Shown here one piece after another: positions 6,183 through 8,915 of a DNA stretch of 8,915 nucleotides (its first letter is position 1; every line of letters begins with the position of its first letter). A model generated the notes under the pieces. The model saw only the letters and a program-made list of their open reading frames with translations. It made no database searches and was not told the origin of the DNA. Source of the DNA: Halieaceae bacterium. Lineage in GTDB: Bacteria; Pseudomonadota; Gammaproteobacteria; Pseudomonadales; Halieaceae. The position numbers and the translations under genes were made by a program. The stretch is from NCBI GenBank assembly GCA_011524755.1, contig WTJR01000193.1:1-8915 (forward strand), in the 5' to 3' direction.

Positions 6183-6986
6183 TTAAATCTCCGTGTGCCA
6201 GTTGGGTTTGCGTTTTTCGACAAAGGAGGCAACGCCTTCCTTCCCCTCTTCTCCTTGAAGACAACCGCTGAAGTTCATGGCAGCAAACTCCACCTTTTCG
6301 CTATCGGGTGTCGCAGGCATACCAATGATCAGCGCTTTACAGGCGGCCACGGCGCCGGGAGCACACTCCAGTACATCGCGTTTCACCCTGGTCTCAAGGT
6401 CCGCCAGGGCGTCAGCGTCCTCTGCCACAAAATCAAGAACCCCAAGTCGGCCTGCTTCATCTCCCTTAAAGCGAGCAGCCGTCACCATTAAGCGACGACC
6501 GGTTGAATACCCGCACTTCTGCAGCACGTAACGCGCAATTTGCGCCGGCGTGATCCCGATACGCGTCTCTGAGAAACCAAACTTCGCATCGCTCATGCCG
6601 ATGGTGACGTCGCAGCAACAGGCAACGCCCAAACCACCAGCCATCGCCGCACCTTCAATCACGGCAACCGTGACCTGGGGCAGCGCATTGAGCTCTGCAA
6701 GCACATGTCCTATGCGACGGCTCATTCGCATCGATTCCTCGGTCGCACCGCTGGCCATGGCGTTAAAGCCCTTAAGGTCGCCGCCCGCACAGAAGAAGCC
6801 CCCTTTGCCACGAATCGTCATACCACGAATATCGCGCTGGTCCTTGATGGTATCGATGACTGCCGCCAAGTCCTCTACGGCTTCATCCGTCAACGGGTTA
6901 CGACGCTCGGGCTGATTGAACCAAACCGTCAGCCAGCCTTGTTCCAGATCTAGGGCCAGTGTCTTTGTTTCAGGTAGTGTCGCCAT
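6183..6986 (-). CDS. atuE: Isohexenylglutaconyl-CoA hydratase-like crotonase (AtuE-like)
   Basis: The protein has 267 residues with a complete crotonase fold. The first oxyanion segment FFCAGGDLKGF is at 64-74 and the second, AMAGGLGVACCCD, at 114-126. E140 in FGFSETRIGITPAQIARYV (137-153) matches the catalytic glutamate equivalent to rat crotonase E164. The E144 equivalent is G120, a pattern also seen in methylglutaconyl/isohexenylglutaconyl-type hydratases. The family adds water to the product of the carboxylase, giving 3-hydroxy-3-isohexenylglutaryl-CoA. The gene lies between the two carboxylase subunit genes, 2 nt behind atuC and 2 nt ahead of atuF, exactly where the pathway's hydratase is expected. 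A GAGG eight nt before the ATG at 6986 supports the start. The paralogous leucine-pathway enzyme, 3-methylglutaconyl-CoA hydratase, is the alternative; synteny with atuA favours the terpene role. Confidence 0.78.
   Translation of the reverse strand: MATLPETKTLALDLEQGWLTVWFNQPERRNPLTDEAVEDLAAVIDTIKDQRDIRGMTIRGKGGFFCAGGDLKGFNAMASGATEESMRMSRRIGHVLAELNALPQVTVAVIEGAAMAGGLGVACCCDVTIGMSDAKFGFSETRIGITPAQIARYVLQKCGYSTGRRLMVTAARFKGDEAGRLGVLDFVAEDADALADLETRVKRDVLECAPGAVAACKALIIGMPATPDSEKVEFAAMNFSGCLQGEEGKEGVASFVEKRKPNWHTEI
6189..6192 (-). promoter_or_regulatory. Ribosome binding site that decides the atuF start
   Basis: On the minus strand this is GGAG, eight nt before the ATG at 6180. It selects the methionine of MKALTTLLVANRGEIA, the canonical biotin carboxylase N-terminus, over the ATG at 6264, which lies inside atuE. 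Confidence 0.7.
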
Positions 6987-6988
6987 GA

Positions 6989-8611
6989 TTACATCCTCGC
7001 TACGCCGAACGCGTTCGGCCGTGTTTCACGCAGCCGAGCCTCTAATACCGTCTCCAAGCAGAAAGCCAAGACCTTTCGCGTATCGCGCGGATCAATGATG
7101 CCGTGATCGAGCACTCGGCCGGAGGTATAGAAGGCGTCTTCTTGCGCGTCAAAGTGGGCTCTGATGGCCGCCGCTTGCTGCTCGAGCATCTCCTCGGGCA
7201 CCTCCTGACCTTTTCTCGCAGCCCCGACACGCGCCACCTCAGACATAGTGTCCGCGGCGCTTTGCCCTGCCATGACGCCTGTACGCGCATTGGGCCAGGC
7301 AAATAAGAAATCCGGCTGATAGGACCAGCCGCACATGCCGTAGTTACCCGCGCCAAAACTGGCACCGATGTAGAGCGAAATCTTGGGGACACGGGCGTTA
7401 GAGACTGCCTGAATCATCTTCGAGCCGTGCTTGATCATGCCCGCTTGCTCGTACTCTGTGCCCACCATGTATCCGGTAGTGTTGTTGAAAAACAGGATGG
7501 GCATATCTGCAGCATCACAGAGCTGAATAAACTGCGCCGCCTTCGTGGCACCATTGGGATCAATGGGGCCGTTGTTACCAATGAAGCCAAAACTGATGCC
7601 GGTGATGGATGCATAGCCGCAGACGGTCGAGACACCGTAGCGTGACTTGAACTCTTCGACCGAGGAATCATCGACAATACGCGCCAGCACTTCACGGAAG
7701 TCATAGGGCACTTTTGGGTCGACGGGGATAGCGCCCGCGAGTTCTTCGGCTGGGAAACGCGGGGGTTCATAAGGTCGTCGGACCACCGTGGTAACTCGCT
7801 TATTCCAGTCGATGCTCTTCATGACCTCACGCGCTTTGAGGATCCCGTGCGCGTCATCTTCGACAAGGTATTCGACAACACCCGAGACGCTCGAGTGCAT
7901 TTCGGTACCGCCTAACTCGCGATCATCCGCTTCCTCTCCGGTTGCGGCCTTTACGAGGGCGGCGCCACCCAGCGCGGCCATACCGTTTTCCTTTACACCA
8001 ATAACGTAGTCGGACATGCCCGGCATGTAAGCGCCACCCGCTGTTGAACCGCCGTGCAGCACCACCATGGTAGGAATGCCAGCTGCGGACAATCGCGCCA
8101 GATCGCGAAACACGTTGCCGAAGCGCGACCATAACTCCACCTTGTACTTCAGCAAGTTGGCGCCAGCAGACTCCACTAAGTGGATGACCGGAAGTTTCTG
8201 ACGCATGCACATCTCGAGAATGGACGTCGATACGAACCCGGTCGACTCGGTCGCGGCGCCCGCCGAGATACCCGAGTCATCGACCCAGATCATGCACCGA
8301 ACACCCTCGACAAACCCAACACCCACAATGACCGAAGCGCCGGGGACACTTGTTTCACGGTCGGGATTTTCAACGCAATAGTTCGCCATGGAATGCATCT
8401 GCAGAAATGGCATACCTGGATCCAATAGCCGCTCCAAGCGCTCGCGAGGCGACAATTGCCCCCTTGCCCTAAAGGTTTTCAGGCGCTTATTCGACGCATC
8501 AATGGTGCGTTGTTCGAGTGATCGCCAGTGATCAATGAGCTCGAACATGCTGGATCTGTTTTCTTTGAAACTGTCGCTTGCGGGCTGAACAGTCGACGAA
8601 AGCACTGCCAT
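6989..8611 (-). CDS. atuC: Geranyl-CoA carboxylase, carboxyltransferase beta subunit (AtuC-like)
   Basis: The protein has 540 residues from the ATG at 8611; P. aeruginosa AtuC is of the same size. It has two crotonase-like carboxyltransferase halves. In the N half are SAGAN (148-152), TAGGAYMPGMSD (190-201) and LVKAATGEEADDRELGGTE (219-237). In the C half are NTTGYMVGTEYEQAG (377-391), SFGAGNYGMCG (418-428) and the WPNARTGVM stretch (439-447). It transfers the carboxyl group from AtuF-borne biotin to the gamma-methyl carbon of the acyl-CoA. The long MCC-beta signature (GGANLPRQ followed by an FPDREHFG-type segment) is absent; here the equivalent reads SAGANLLKYKVELWSRFG, two residues shorter, which argues against a standard methylcrotonyl-CoA enzyme. 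A longer frame starting at 8692 would overlap the atuA 3' end and lacks family similarity, so it was not used. It sits 1 nt after atuA and 2 nt before atuE, indicating translational coupling. Confidence 0.85.
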   Translation of the reverse strand: MAVLSSTVQPASDSFKENRSSMFELIDHWRSLEQRTIDASNKRLKTFRARGQLSPRERLERLLDPGMPFLQMHSMANYCVENPDRETSVPGASVIVGVGFVEGVRCMIWVDDSGISAGAATESTGFVSTSILEMCMRQKLPVIHLVESAGANLLKYKVELWSRFGNVFRDLARLSAAGIPTMVVLHGGSTAGGAYMPGMSDYVIGVKENGMAALGGAALVKAATGEEADDRELGGTEMHSSVSGVVEYLVEDDAHGILKAREVMKSIDWNKRVTTVVRRPYEPPRFPAEELAGAIPVDPKVPYDFREVLARIVDDSSVEEFKSRYGVSTVCGYASITGISFGFIGNNGPIDPNGATKAAQFIQLCDAADMPILFFNNTTGYMVGTEYEQAGMIKHGSKMIQAVSNARVPKISLYIGASFGAGNYGMCGWSYQPDFLFAWPNARTGVMAGQSAADTMSEVARVGAARKGQEVPEEMLEQQAAAIRAHFDAQEDAFYTSGRVLDHGIIDPRDTRKVLAFCLETVLEARLRETRPNAFGVARM

Positions 8612-8612
8612 A

Positions 8613-8915
8613 TCAGGCCTCCAAAAGTTGTTGTGGAATCGCAATTGGGGTATCGAGCAGGACCTGGGCATACGCTTTTGCCTGAGGGTCATTCCTCAGA
8701 CTTGCTATGCCGCCACCACCCAACGCGTTGTGAAGTAGAAAATTTAACGCCGGCAAACCGGGCATGTAGTAACGGTCAATGCCCGGCGACGTCATAAAGT
8801 GCGCAAATCGATCGCCGACGTAATCAGCCGTTAATTTCGCGGCTATCCACGGCAAGTACTCGGGCTTACGCGCAATAATGCCTATGTTGGCCTTATCGCC
8901 CTTATCGCCGGACCG
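8613..8915 (-). CDS. atuA: AtuA family protein, C-terminal domain (5' part beyond the window)
   Basis: Only the last 100 residues are present; the frame is open to the right edge. They begin RSGDKGDKANIGIIARKPEY and continue to LPALNFLLHNALGGGGIASL (residues 53 to 73 of the fragment) and a closing AYAQVLLDTPIAIPQQLLEA. RSGDKG...NIG and NALGGGG are hallmarks of the ferredoxin-fold C-terminal domain that follows the DUF1446 domain in acyclic terpene utilisation protein AtuA, about 590 residues when complete. AtuA is required for growth on citronellol-type terpenes in Pseudomonas, but its reaction is not established. The gene is 1 nt upstream of atuC and is the first visible member of the operon, so the operon promoter lies outside the window. 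The family call is secure; assignment as the true AtuA orthologue rests on the atuC-atuE-atuF neighbours. Confidence 0.85.
   Translation of the reverse strand, partial: RSGDKGDKANIGIIARKPEYLPWIAAKLTADYVGDRFAHFMTSPGIDRYYMPGLPALNFLLHNALGGGGIASLRNDPQAKAYAQVLLDTPIAIPQQLLEA
8618..8622 (-). promoter_or_regulatory. Strong ribosome binding site that decides the atuC start
   Basis: On the minus strand this reads GGAGG with a 6-nt spacer to the ATG at 8611. It lies within the last codons of atuA and selects MAVLSSTVQPASDSF, the normal N-terminus of the family, over an upstream in-frame ATG at 8692. Confidence 0.8.

Noticed and set aside
6181..6264. N-terminal extension of atuF from an ATG at 6264
   Set aside because: The added Arg/Cys-rich 28 residues overlap atuE, and the biotin carboxylase fold begins at the ATG at 6180.
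8612..8692. N-terminal extension of atuC from an ATG at 8692
   Set aside because: The extra 27 residues overlap the conserved atuA 3' end, and GGAGG is placed correctly for the ATG at 8611.

Overview
The window reads as a chromosomal catabolic locus from a Gram-negative bacterium. My best guess is a marine gammaproteobacterium of the Halieaceae (OM60/NOR5) or SAR92 kind. That guess rests on the overall look of the proteins, the balanced base composition and the Pseudomonas-like atu gene set; no ribosomal or other marker gene is present to test it. All nine genes I can support lie on the minus strand, so transcription runs from the right edge to the left. Both edges cut through a gene.

Positions 8915 to 4192 hold the core of an acyclic-terpene (Atu) pathway, in the order atuA (3' end only), atuC, atuE, atuF. 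The gaps between these genes are 1 or 2 nt. AtuC and AtuF are the carboxyltransferase and biotin-carrying subunits of a geranyl-CoA-type carboxylase. AtuE is the crotonase-fold hydratase expected to act on the carboxylated product. AtuA is a conserved partner of unsettled biochemical role. The atuB and atuD genes that lie between these in Pseudomonas aeruginosa are not in this window.

Positions 4195 to 1519 continue the same transcription unit with three genes that do not belong to the classical atu set. They are a flavin TIM-barrel protein of the nitronate monooxygenase family (4-nt overlap with atuF), a DinB-fold, probably thiol- and metal-dependent protein of the TIGR03084 type (17-nt overlap), and a putative GT-A-fold glycosyltransferase-like protein. 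The last starts at a TTG directly behind the preceding stop codon, in the same frame.

After a 97-nt AT-rich gap, the only real intergenic region here, come a second crotonase-family gene and, 29 nt on, a serine beta-lactamase/family VIII esterase-like gene cut by the left edge. No RNA genes, mobile elements, CRISPR arrays or convincing terminators were seen.

Working model (inference): an ester or terpenoid acid is activated to a CoA thioester and carboxylated by AtuC/AtuF. It is then hydrated by AtuE and processed further, with the flavoprotein, the DinB-like protein, the second crotonase and the hydrolase as accessory steps. The most unusual part is the three-gene extension downstream of atuF, whose function is not explained by the known Atu pathway.
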